From contig JAWWOW010000006.1 of the NCBI GenBank assembly GCA_033851265.1, positions 124,001 to 188,000 of the forward strand: a stretch of 64,000 nucleotides of DNA. Direction: 5' to 3'. The number at the start of each line of letters is the position of its first letter. The stretch's first letter is position 1. The DNA is from JAWWOW01 sp033851265 (GTDB taxonomy: Bacteria; Actinomycetota; Actinomycetes; JAWWOW01). Below the pieces are notes generated by a model. It saw only the letters and a program-made list of their open reading frames with translations, was not told where the DNA came from and searched no databases. Below, piece after piece: positions 42,224 to 50,610 of the stretch. Both the position numbers and the translations under genes were made by a program.

Positions 42224-43738
42224 CTACTGAGTAGGCAGGTACGCCGGCGGCTGCGCGGCACCCAACGTCTGCTCCAACGCGGCCGCGACGCGCAACAAGA
42301 TTGGCTCGCTCCACGACGTACCGAACACCGCCAGGCCGATGGGCAGCGCCCCGACGACGCCGATCGGCACACTGAGCACCGGGTAGCCCGCAACGGCTGC
42401 TGGTGTGCTCGAGCCGGTAACTGCGTCGGGATCACCGTTGACCAGATCTGTGCTCCACGCGCGCGGGAAGGTCGGTGCAACCAGCACGTCGACCTGGTGT
42501 GTGCGCAGCGCCGCGTCGATGCCCTCCTCACGACCGGCTCGGCGGCAGCGGGCCAACGCATCGAGGTACACGGGATCCTCGAGCCCGTTGGTCTCCTGAG
42601 CGCTCTCGAATACCTCCTGCCCGAAGTGCGGAAGCTCGAGGTCTGCGTGTTCGAGGTTGAAGGCGATGAGCTCTGCGAGCGTGCGCGGCGACCCGTCGGG
42701 CCGGCCGGCGAGGTAAGCCTCAACGCCAACCTTGAACTCAGTCATGAGGACGACCATCTCGTCCCCTGACTCGAACAGAAACTGAGCCGACGGCAGGTTG
42801 GCGTTGTCGACCACGACGGCGCCCAACGTCGACAACGCCGCGATCGCTTGCTCGGCGAGAGCGTCACCCGCGGTGTCCTCGCCCCATCCAGTCGTGCGTG
42901 CCACTCCGATCCGAAGGCCGCGCACGCCCGCATCAAGACCGGCGAGGTAGTCGACGTTCGTGGGTGCGCCCCGCGTTGCCGCATCTGCTGGGTCGGCTCC
43001 GGCGATGACGGACAAGATCAGCGCGGCGTCGCGCACGCTCCGCGTCAGCGGTCCGACCGAATCCTGGCTCGATGACACCGGGATGACGCCGGACCGGCTT
43101 GTCAGTCCAACAGTTGGCTTGATGCCAACGACGCCGCACAACGCAGCCGGGCAGGTGATCGAGCCGTCGGTCTCGGTGCCGAGCGCAACAGGTGCCAGCC
43201 CAGCCGCGACAGCGGCGCCCGAGCCGGAACTCGAACCGCCGGCACTTCGGTCCAGCACATGCGGGTTACGAACGAGCCCACCCCGGCCCGACCAACCACT
43301 GGACGCGTGCGTAGATCGGAAGTTGGCCCACTCAGAAAGGTTCGCCTTGCCCGCAATGATCGCGCCGGCGGCACGCAACCGCGCGACGGTTGGTGCATCT
43401 GCCACCGGTCGCGTGTCGGTAAGTGCCAGCGACCCGGACGTCGTCAACATGCCGTCGGCGGTGTCGAAGTTGTCCTTCACCAACACTGGTATGCCGTGCA
43501 ATGGGCCACGCAGCCGTCCTGCATTGCGCTCCGCGTCGTACTGCCGCGCCACCGCTTCTAGGTCGTCCGCCACCTCGATGATGGAACGCAACGTTGGACC
43601 GGCCGTGTCGATCTCGGCAACGCGCGTTCGCAGGGAAGCGACGAGATTCTCCGACGTCGTCGCGCCGTGCTCGAGGTGCCGGGTCAGAGCCATGAGGTCG
43701 GCGGCGGCGTAGTCAGCGGTCGCGGGACTCGGATCCAT
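42224..43738 (-). CDS. Amidase (amidase-signature family)
   Basis: 504 aa from ATG 43738. The amidase-signature core is complete: GIPVLVKDNFD (Lys), GGSSSGSGAAVAAG (with cis-Ser) and ETDGSITCPAALCGVVG (Ser nucleophile), then GIKPTVGLTSRSG. It hydrolyses amides or nitrile-derived amides; the substrate cannot be told. The stop lies 6 bp from that of the convergent sulfatase. Confidence 0.9.
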   Translation of the reverse strand: MDPSPATADYAAADLMALTRHLEHGATTSENLVASLRTRVAEIDTAGPTLRSIIEVADDLEAVARQYDAERNAGRLRGPLHGIPVLVKDNFDTADGMLTTSGSLALTDTRPVADAPTVARLRAAGAIIAGKANLSEWANFRSTHASSGWSGRGGLVRNPHVLDRSAGGSSSGSGAAVAAGLAPVALGTETDGSITCPAALCGVVGIKPTVGLTSRSGVIPVSSSQDSVGPLTRSVRDAALILSVIAGADPADAATRGAPTNVDYLAGLDAGVRGLRIGVARTTGWGEDTAGDALAEQAIAALSTLGAVVVDNANLPSAQFLFESGDEMVVLMTEFKVGVEAYLAGRPDGSPRTLAELIAFNLEHADLELPHFGQEVFESAQETNGLEDPVYLDALARCRRAGREEGIDAALRTHQVDVLVAPTFPRAWSTDLVNGDPDAVTGSSTPAAVAGYPVLSVPIGVVGALPIGLAVFGTSWSEPILLRVAAALEQTLGAAQPPAYLPTQ

Positions 43739-43773
43739 GGCCTGCACGCTAACCGTCCGCACCACAAGCAAAA

Positions 43774-43808
43774 CCCGCGACCACGATGGATGTCACCGTG
43801 GCCGCGGG
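43774..43808 (-). terminator. Rho-independent terminator
   Basis: A 12-bp stem CCCGCGACCACG / CGTGGCCGCGGG (one mismatch) with an 11-base loop. On the minus strand it is followed by TTTTG. It terminates the small membrane protein gene at 43837-44145. Confidence 0.7.
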
Positions 43809-43836
43809 CTGCTAGAGCGCGGTTGGACCCGATCAG

Positions 43837-44145
43837 TTAGACGGTCTTCTGCCGACTACCGATCGAGATGTTGAGGCCGAGGTTGCCGACCAAGGCCCGC
43901 AGGAACTCGGCGCTACCGATCAAGGCGATACCTGTCGCGACCGGGTTAAGCCACGAGGTGCGCAGAGACTGACCGAACTGCTCGAACACCGAGTAGTCCA
44001 GAGCCCAGCAGACACCGATGGCCACGAGGACGGTTGAGGTGTGCCGCAGCGCGTCCGGAACCTTGACCGGGATGACCTCGTTCAGGACGTCCGCGAGGAC
44101 GGCCAGCCCGAGGGCAAGTACGACGAACACCATGAGCGCGTGCAT
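43837..44145 (-). CDS. Small integral membrane protein
   Basis: 102 aa, ATG 44145 with GAGGAGGG nine bases upstream. There are three hydrophobic stretches: MHALMVFVVLALGLAVLADV, STVLVAIGVCWALDYSV and NPVATGIALIGSAEFLRALV. No known family is recognised. It is divergent from the sigma factor and shares the symmetric dyad region with it. Confidence 0.7.
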   Translation of the reverse strand: MHALMVFVVLALGLAVLADVLNEVIPVKVPDALRHTSTVLVAIGVCWALDYSVFEQFGQSLRTSWLNPVATGIALIGSAEFLRALVGNLGLNISIGSRQKTV

Positions 44146-44194
44146 CCGAGGATCCCTCCTCTATGTGCGGCGCACGGCGCGCCGCTCACCCTGG

Positions 44195-44253
44195 TTGGAC
44201 TCCAGGACGCACGCTTGGTTACTGAGTAACCGAAACAATTTCCGGGAGTCCAA
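44195..44253. promoter_or_regulatory. Symmetric 59-bp nested dyad before sigma gene
   Basis: The central palindrome GGTTACT-G-AGTAACC (44217-44231) is flanked at exactly 13 bases on both sides by TTGGACTCC (44195-44203) and GGAGTCCAA (44245-44253). The right arm contains the GGGAG ribosome site of the sigma gene. This could be a multi-dimer operator or, in RNA, a hairpin masking translation. Confidence 0.7.
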
Positions 44254-44255
44254 CG

Positions 44256-44846
44256 GTGGACGTCGAGCCGGCGCTGGTCCGAGCTTGCCAACGTGGTGAG
44301 CCCGGCGCGCTGGACGCGTTGATTCGCGCGACGTACACGGACGTGTACGCGCTGGCGCGTCGAATGCTCGCAAATCCGGACGATGCGGCCGACGCCACGC
44401 AGGAGGTGTACATCCGGGTCATGCGCTCAGTGCTCGGGTTCCGCGGTGAGTCGGCGTTCGGCACGTGGCTGCACCGAGTCACGGTCAACGTCTGCCTTAC
44501 GCAACTGGGCAAGAAAGCGAGAGCGAGGGAAGCCGGCGCGATCGCTGCGTCCACTCCCTTCGCGGTGCCCGGCGATCCACGACTCGAGCGGCTCGCCGCG
44601 GACGAAGCAGGACCCGAGGAGTACGCCGAGCGCGGTGACCTCGCGGCTCGGTGCGAGGCTGCCGTTGCGCGGCTCCCCGAGGACGCCCGCACCGTCGTCG
44701 TACTCCGAGACATCGAGGGACTGTCCACGAAAGAGGTAGCCGAGCTGCTGGATGTGAGTGAAAACGTCGTCAAAGTTCGCCTGTCGCGAGCACATGCGCG
44801 ATTACGCGCCCTGGTCTCCGACGACGATGGTCTGCAGGAGGCGTGA
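44256..44846 (+). CDS. ECF RNA polymerase sigma factor
   Basis: 196 aa from GTG 44256. Region 2 is RATYTDVYALARRMLANPDDAAD in parts, with DATQEVYIRVMRSV. Region 4 is LPEDARTVVVLRDIEGLSTKEVAELLDVSENVVKVRLSRA in parts (YS-like HTH near residues 135-180). The next gene, overlapping by one base, is a zinc anti-sigma factor. It probably controls itself and neighbours, possibly the metallopeptidase 500 bp downstream. Confidence 0.88.
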   Translation: MDVEPALVRACQRGEPGALDALIRATYTDVYALARRMLANPDDAADATQEVYIRVMRSVLGFRGESAFGTWLHRVTVNVCLTQLGKKARAREAGAIAASTPFAVPGDPRLERLAADEAGPEEYAERGDLAARCEAAVARLPEDARTVVVLRDIEGLSTKEVAELLDVSENVVKVRLSRAHARLRALVSDDDGLQEA

Positions 44847-45262
44847 TGGACGACACGCAACTGCCCCGGTTCTGCCGGGAGACACGAGGACAACTGCTGG
44901 CCTTGATGGCAGGTGAGTTGTCCGGGTGGTCTGAGCGGGTTGTGCGTCGCCATTTGCGGCGGTGTTCGGACTGCGCGGCGGAGTTCGCGCGCCAGGAACG
45001 CGTCAACGACGGTCTGTCGCAGTTGAAACAGCAAGCCCCGGAGCCGCCACCCGAGCTGCTCGGTGATCTGCTCGCGCAAGCGCGTCAACCAGGATGGCGA
45101 GGACGCGCCGCCGTACCCGCTCGCGGCGCCGTGAGTGGCGCGAGGCCCGAACTATCGGTGGCGTTTCTCACACTCGGCGCACTCGCAACTACAGGCGTCG
45201 GTTGGGCAGCGTGGAAAAGCAGCCGGGCCGCTGCTCGCCGGATCCGCTCGCACGCGGACTAG
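44846..45262 (+). CDS. Anti-sigma factor with zinc-finger (zf-HC2) and membrane segment
   Basis: 138 aa from ATG 44846 (TGATG with the sigma stop). A zinc-binding HxxxCxxC is in RHLRRCSDCAAEF near residue 32, with an upstream CRE segment. A predicted membrane segment lies at about residues 107-127 (LSVAFLTLGALATTGVGWAA). It is the standard partner that holds the ECF sigma at the membrane. Confidence 0.82.
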   Translation: MDDTQLPRFCRETRGQLLALMAGELSGWSERVVRRHLRRCSDCAAEFARQERVNDGLSQLKQQAPEPPPELLGDLLAQARQPGWRGRAAVPARGAVSGARPELSVAFLTLGALATTGVGWAAWKSSRAAARRIRSHAD

Positions 45263-45349
45263 GCACTAACTAAGTCTGACCTAACCTCCCTCGCGCAGCT
45301 TCGGGGCGAATCGGGATACTTCCGACACCTCAATTTCGGGAGACTCTTC

Positions 45350-48300
45350 ATGCGTCGTCGCCCAGTTGCGATTTTCTTGGCCGGTGTAGTGATCGCCGGT
45401 TTCACCACGGTCGGGTTCGCAAGTGCGCCGACCGGTGCCAATCAACTGCGCCGAGTCGGGCTGACAGGTGACTTCAACGCATTCCTCGGCGGGAAGCCGG
45501 ACGTCGCCGACGTCGACACCCGGGGAGGGGCCACACCGAGTGCGGCTGTGCTGGCCGCAGCACGTGCCCTCGGCGCAAACGTGGATGTGACGTACAACGA
45601 GTTCGGCACCGCGACATCGATCGTGAGCACGTCGCCGGGCGGTTGGGTCTCGCGGGGCCTGCAAGCCAACGCCGTGAAAGCAGCCCGGTCATGGATCTCG
45701 ACGCACCGCGCGCTGTTCAACCTGACGGATGCCGACCTCGCTGGACTGCGACTCGTCAACGACGCTGTGTTGCCAAACAGCAAGGACGCACACGCCGTGT
45801 TGTTCGGCCAGACCTGGTCCGGCCGCACAACCGTTGAAGGCGGCCTCGTCGCGGTCGGAATCCGCGACGGCAACGTGGCGATCGTCACTTCGACGCTCGC
45901 GGGTGGGCTGCGGCTCAACACGAACACGCCTCGGCTCAACGCACGAAGCGCCGTACTCGCTGCGGCGCGAGATGTCGGGTTCAAAGATCTCAGTCTCGGT
46001 GACCTGCACGCGCTGCCCGCCGATCACACGAACTTCACGCTGTTCGGTGCGAAGACGCTCACCGGTCCGCAACGGACCCGACTTGCGGCGCTGCCAACGC
46101 CCGAGGGCGTGCGGCTCGTCTATGAGACGAACATTTCCAAGACACGTGGCGGGGCGGTTCTCGCAGTTATCTCCTTCGTGGATGCGAGCAACGGTCGCAT
46201 CCTGGTGCGCCGCAACGCCGTCGACACGTTGTCCGCCGTCAGCGGCAGCCCATCCCAAGCAACGTTGCCGGTCGACACCGCGGCGCCGGGAGCGTTCACG
46301 GCCTCGTTCGAAGTAGACGGTTGCGGCCCCAAAGTCGAGATCGACGTACCCCAAGGCAGCACCGCGCTGCAGGTGATCGCCCAGGCGGTCGTGCCCAGCA
46401 ACGACTTCGAGTTGAACGTCTACCAGAACGGAAACAGCATCGGTACTTCCGACCTAATCAGCACGGAAGCCGTCAACGCCACGTTGCCAGTGCCGAGTGC
46501 AGCGAACGACGTGTTCGAAGTTGAGGTTTGCCCGACCAGCGGGACTCAGGTGGGGGCATATATCCCGCCGTTCACGGTCACCGGTGTCTACAACGCCTCG
46601 GACGTCACTGTGCCCACCGACACTGCCAACCTGCCCTACCCACCGATCTGGAAGTACTTCCCGGACAGTCCGAAGCTCGGCGCCGACAATGACACCCGCA
46701 CAACCGCGTGCTGGACCTCGAAACAGTCCGACTTGGGAGTCAACAAGAACCTGTCGGGCTGCCAGCAGAGCGTCGGAAGCATCGCGTCCCGGGCACCGTG
46801 GGATGTGCTGGTTCAGGCGGGGCTGCCGACGTTCACGACAATCGGGAACAACGCCTTCACCGCGGATGCGTGGGCCGGATCAACGCTCACGCCAGGTCCC
46901 CTCGGCTACCACCCGGTGAGCCCGACGCGTGACTACCTGTTCAACTTCAGCGACCAATGGTTCGAGTCGAAGTGCGACCCGACATCGTTCGTCACACCTG
47001 ACCGCGTGGACATCGACGCAGCAGTCACCAACCTGTTCACCGGTCACAACCTGGTGCACGACTTCGCCTACTACCTGGGCTTCACCGAGCAGAACTCCAA
47101 CTTCCAGGTCTACAACTACGGCCTCACTCCGCCTTTGCGTGAGCTAGACCCCGAGATTGGTTCGGTCCAATCTGGCGCGATCACCAACGAGCCGATCGTG
47201 GTGGTGAGCGGGGCGACCGGTGAGGGAGTCCCGGTCACCGGGCGCGACAACGCCAACCAGATCACCGAACAGGACGGCGTGCCCGGAATAACGAACCAGT
47301 ACCTCTTCCAGCCGGTGCACGGGTTCTACGCCCCGTGTCACGACGGTGACCTCGACATGAGCATCTACGGCCACGAGTACACACACGGCATCAGCAACCG
47401 CATGATTGCCGGCCCAGACACCGGCCTCTCGGGCCACCAGGGTGGCTCCATGGGCGAGAGCTGGAGTGACCTCAACGCCCTGGAACTAATGCACGAGTAC
47501 GGGTTCGCCGGCCTCCATGGCGAGCCACCGGACTCGGTCGGTGCGTACGCGACCGGCAACCACCAACGCGGTATCCGCGACTACCAGCTGAGCAAGAACC
47601 CACTCAACTACTCCGACATCGGTTTTGACGGCACGGGCGACGAGGTCCATGCCGACGGTGAAATCTGGAACGGGACACAGTGGGCGGTGCGGCAAGCCCT
47701 GATCAACAAGTGGAACGCCCAGTACCCGGCAACTAACAAGGCTCTGCAACTCGGCTGCGCGACCGGTAAGACGGCCGCCGGTGCGCCGGCTCCGCAGTTC
47801 GACGGCTGCCCCGGCAACCGACGCTGGATCCAGTACGTGTTCACGTCGTTCCTGCTGCAGGCAAACGGGGCACCGACGATGCTGCAGATGCGCGACACGA
47901 TGCTCGCCTCGGCAGTGCTCTACGGATCCAACAGCGACGCGACAACGATGGGCAACGCATTCGCGTCTCGCGGCATGGGTGTCAACGCCACGTCGGAGAA
48001 CAGCGACGACACGGATCCCGTCCCGGGATTTGCCTCGCGCACCGCCGCGAATAACGCGCGCGTGACATTCAACCTGGTGAATGCCGCAACCGGCGCCAAG
48101 GTGCCCGGCGATGTCTACGTCGGTCACTACCAGGCGCGCGTGACACCGCTTGCGAGCACCATTGGCGGGAAGACGCACCCGCCTGCAACGGCCAACATGA
48201 TCGCTGGCACATATGACTTCGTCGTTCGTGCTGCTGGCTACGGCTTACAGCGATTCAAGGCGACCTACAAAGCTGGCGTGCCATACACGCAAACCTTCCG

Positions 48301-49045
48301 GCTGTTCGAGAACTTCGCCTCCAAGGCGAAGGGTGCGGTCGCCACCGGAACAGGCGAACGTCCGCTCGACTTGATCGACGACAACGAGGACACCAACGCC
48401 TACTTCGATGGGAATGGCTCCAGCACCGACATCGCCGGGCACACTTGGACCGTCGACCTTTCCGGTGGCAAACACCTGATCGGCCGGATCGCGGTCAGTG
48501 CCCTTCATCACCCGGGCCCGGAAGACGTGCTCGGTAACCCTTTGCCCGGACAGGCACGCATCACCGACCTGCGCTCCTTCACCATTCAGGCCTCCTCCGA
48601 CGGTGGCCAGACATACAAGACCGTCTACACCAGCCCGAGCGACTTCTTCCCAGGCGTTCGTCCGCGTGCGACTGCTCCTGATCTCATCCTGCGCACGGTC
48701 AGCATCAAGCCTGTGGTCGCCGACCACGTCCGGCTCGTCGTACAAACAAACCAGTGCACGGGCGGACCGGCCTTCCGGGGCGATCAGGACAACGACCCCC
48801 TCAACAATGCGGACTGCCCATCGTCAGAGGACGCTCGGCGAGTGACCGCCACCGAGCTGGAGGTGTTCGCGCCCGCGAGTGCGGTCGCGCCGCCAACGAC
48901 ACCGACGACGCCCCAACCGTCCGTACGTGGCTCGGACACGCCGTCCCTGCCGACATCCGGGCTTGGCGTCTGGGTGCCGGTGACGGCGTTGCTGCTGCTG
49001 ATCACTGCGGGCGTCGTCCGGAGACGGCGCGACGGAGCGGACTGA
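45350..49045 (+). CDS. Secreted M36 (fungalysin-type) metallopeptidase with surface anchor
   Basis: 1231 aa from ATG 45350 (GGGAG upstream). A signal peptide (IFLAGVVIAGFTTVGFASA) is followed by a propeptide to about residue 300, a beta domain, and the peptidase core. Zinc motif HEYTH appears in YGHEYTHGISNRM, and GESWSDLNALE supplies the third ligand. The C-terminal third contains a carboxypeptidase-regulatory-like and a discoidin-like domain. The end is SLPTSG, then a hydrophobic helix and RRRRDGAD: a sortase-type anchor (LPxTG variant). It is much longer than fungal M36 enzymes (about 640 aa). It lies just downstream of the sigma/anti-sigma pair. Confidence 0.85.
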   Translation: MRRRPVAIFLAGVVIAGFTTVGFASAPTGANQLRRVGLTGDFNAFLGGKPDVADVDTRGGATPSAAVLAAARALGANVDVTYNEFGTATSIVSTSPGGWVSRGLQANAVKAARSWISTHRALFNLTDADLAGLRLVNDAVLPNSKDAHAVLFGQTWSGRTTVEGGLVAVGIRDGNVAIVTSTLAGGLRLNTNTPRLNARSAVLAAARDVGFKDLSLGDLHALPADHTNFTLFGAKTLTGPQRTRLAALPTPEGVRLVYETNISKTRGGAVLAVISFVDASNGRILVRRNAVDTLSAVSGSPSQATLPVDTAAPGAFTASFEVDGCGPKVEIDVPQGSTALQVIAQAVVPSNDFELNVYQNGNSIGTSDLISTEAVNATLPVPSAANDVFEVEVCPTSGTQVGAYIPPFTVTGVYNASDVTVPTDTANLPYPPIWKYFPDSPKLGADNDTRTTACWTSKQSDLGVNKNLSGCQQSVGSIASRAPWDVLVQAGLPTFTTIGNNAFTADAWAGSTLTPGPLGYHPVSPTRDYLFNFSDQWFESKCDPTSFVTPDRVDIDAAVTNLFTGHNLVHDFAYYLGFTEQNSNFQVYNYGLTPPLRELDPEIGSVQSGAITNEPIVVVSGATGEGVPVTGRDNANQITEQDGVPGITNQYLFQPVHGFYAPCHDGDLDMSIYGHEYTHGISNRMIAGPDTGLSGHQGGSMGESWSDLNALELMHEYGFAGLHGEPPDSVGAYATGNHQRGIRDYQLSKNPLNYSDIGFDGTGDEVHADGEIWNGTQWAVRQALINKWNAQYPATNKALQLGCATGKTAAGAPAPQFDGCPGNRRWIQYVFTSFLLQANGAPTMLQMRDTMLASAVLYGSNSDATTMGNAFASRGMGVNATSENSDDTDPVPGFASRTAANNARVTFNLVNAATGAKVPGDVYVGHYQARVTPLASTIGGKTHPPATANMIAGTYDFVVRAAGYGLQRFKATYKAGVPYTQTFRLFENFASKAKGAVATGTGERPLDLIDDNEDTNAYFDGNGSSTDIAGHTWTVDLSGGKHLIGRIAVSALHHPGPEDVLGNPLPGQARITDLRSFTIQASSDGGQTYKTVYTSPSDFFPGVRPRATAPDLILRTVSIKPVVADHVRLVVQTNQCTGGPAFRGDQDNDPLNNADCPSSEDARRVTATELEVFAPASAVAPPTTPTTPQPSVRGSDTPSLPTSGLGVWVPVTALLLLITAGVVRRRRDGAD

Positions 49046-49070
49046 CCAGCCCGGGTCGTACCCTCGTCGC

Positions 49071-49433
49071 ATGCGACGGCTGCTCACCCGGCACTGGCTG
49101 GGCATGCACGCCCTCGTCGTGTTCGTCATTGCGGCGTTTCTGACTCTCGGCTGGTGGCAGGCCGTCCGCGCGGGCGACGGCAACCCGCGCAGTTACGGCT
49201 ACGCACTCGAGTGGCCGACTTTCGCGGTCATCGTTGTCTTCCTGTGGATCCGCGCCATGCGGACCGAGTTGCGCACCCCACCGGGTAGCACCAACTCATC
49301 GGCGCGAGCACAGGATCTCCAACCCGTTCAGCGCACCGTTGACATCGTCAACGACGACGAGGACCCGGAGCTCGCGGCGTACAACCGGTATCTCGCTGAC
49401 CTCAACCGCGAAGACCTGCAGTCGCAACCGTGA
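49071..49433 (+). CDS. Small integral membrane protein
   Basis: 120 aa. It has two membrane segments (about 12-32, MHALVVFVIAAFLTLGWW; about 46-64, WPTFAVIVVFLWIRAM) and an acidic C-terminal tail (NDDEDPELAAYNRYLADLNRED). This plan is common in actinobacteria next to DUF3817 genes. Function unknown. The stop overlaps the next GTG (GTGA). Confidence 0.7.
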   Translation: MRRLLTRHWLGMHALVVFVIAAFLTLGWWQAVRAGDGNPRSYGYALEWPTFAVIVVFLWIRAMRTELRTPPGSTNSSARAQDLQPVQRTVDIVNDDEDPELAAYNRYLADLNREDLQSQP

Positions 49434-49753
49434 CCAACGAGAAGACGCGCGCAGCACTGCTGCGCTATCGCATCATGGCGTTCGTGACGGGAACGGTGCT
49501 CGTTGTGCTGTCCGCCGTTGCCGTTCCGTTGAAGTACGCCGCTGACAAGTCCACGTTCTCCGATATCGGCTGGCCTATCCATGGCGCGCTCTTCATCTTC
49601 TACTGCGCGGCGTCACTCGACCTAGCCATCCGATGCAAGTGGTCGACGAAGTACACGATTCTTGTCATGCTCGCCGGCACTATTCCCGTGGCGACGTTCT
49701 TCGCCGAGCGCAAGGTGACCGAGAAAGTCAACGGCTCACTGTCCGTTGGTTGA
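49430..49753 (+). CDS. DUF3817 integral membrane protein
   Basis: 107 aa, GTG 49430 in a GTGA overlap with the preceding gene. It has three membrane segments (MAFVTGTVLVVLSAVAVPLK; HGALFIFYCAASLDLA; YTILVMLAGTIPVATFFAE) in the DUF3817 pattern. Function unknown, probably a pair with the previous protein. The 3' end overlaps the convergent peptidase gene by 18 bp. Confidence 0.8.
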   Translation: MTNEKTRAALLRYRIMAFVTGTVLVVLSAVAVPLKYAADKSTFSDIGWPIHGALFIFYCAASLDLAIRCKWSTKYTILVMLAGTIPVATFFAERKVTEKVNGSLSVG

Positions 49754-50572
49754 GAAGTGCTGGTAGTCCTTCGACGACGACCAGTTGCCGCCCCATCCCC
49801 AGCCGTACGCCGCGAACGCGCGCACGAGACTGCCTCCGGGCTTGGCCATTCCCGGTGAGTTGCGACTGCGATCGGCGTACGCCGCACCATTGGGTGGCAA
49901 CACCTCGCCGTTGTAGATGTAAGGGTTCTCGACCGGATTCACATCGACGGCCTCGCCATAGGCGTGCATCGACCAATGTTGTGGCCCTGACGACACGGCA
50001 GCGCGACAATTGAACGCCGACGTGTTGTCAGCGGCCATGGATGCATCGTCGTCACCGCCGTACACCGACACTGGAACCATCCGGCGAATCGGGAACCGAT
50101 CCTCATAGAGGCGTCGGAAGATCGATCCAATCGTCGTAGCGACCGACGCATTGACGACCAGCTCGCCGGTGTGAGCGTGGTGATCGAAGTCGAAGTACGT
50201 GACGCGCACAGCGCGCAGCCCGCTGGGAGATACAGGACACCCCGACCGCCATGACTTGCCGAGCTCCGACGCGGTGACCGTGTGCACCGAGAAGTGGTAC
50301 GCCGGCAGGCTCGACCGTGGAACTGCCGCTTTGGTGGTGTGCGGCCGCGCGGTCGACGACACCGTCGGTGTTGGTGTCGGACGCGGTGTAGGTGGTCGGC
50401 TGGCGCTCGGTGCCGATGCCGGTGTTGTGTACGTCGGGGCTGGCGCAACTGCTTGCTGCGCAGCGCCGCCACATCCTGCTGACGCAATCGCGAGGGTCGC
50501 CAGCACAACCCAGTCACTGCGCAACGAGTGTCTCCCCGTGAACGTCCGGCGAATCCAGACCTGCCCTGTCAT
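49736..50572 (-). CDS. Lipoprotein with M15-type D,D-carboxypeptidase-like domain
   Basis: 278 aa from ATG 50572. The lipobox is AIASAGC, and a Pro/Thr-rich linker follows (about 35-90). The C-terminal catalytic part has RRMVPVSVYGGDDDASMAAD, then the zinc motif SMHAYGEAVDVNP (SxHxxGxAxD) and the last ligand in DYQHFS. These are the M15 VanY/peptidoglycan peptidase residues. It is anchored outside and likely trims cell-wall peptides. Confidence 0.8.
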   Translation of the reverse strand: MTGQVWIRRTFTGRHSLRSDWVVLATLAIASAGCGGAAQQAVAPAPTYTTPASAPSASRPPTPRPTPTPTVSSTARPHTTKAAVPRSSLPAYHFSVHTVTASELGKSWRSGCPVSPSGLRAVRVTYFDFDHHAHTGELVVNASVATTIGSIFRRLYEDRFPIRRMVPVSVYGGDDDASMAADNTSAFNCRAAVSSGPQHWSMHAYGEAVDVNPVENPYIYNGEVLPPNGAAYADRSRNSPGMAKPGGSLVRAFAAYGWGWGGNWSSSKDYQHFSTNGQ

Positions 50573-50610
50573 AGTCTCAGCCACCGATGCTCAGTCGCTC
50601 AGGAGATCCC

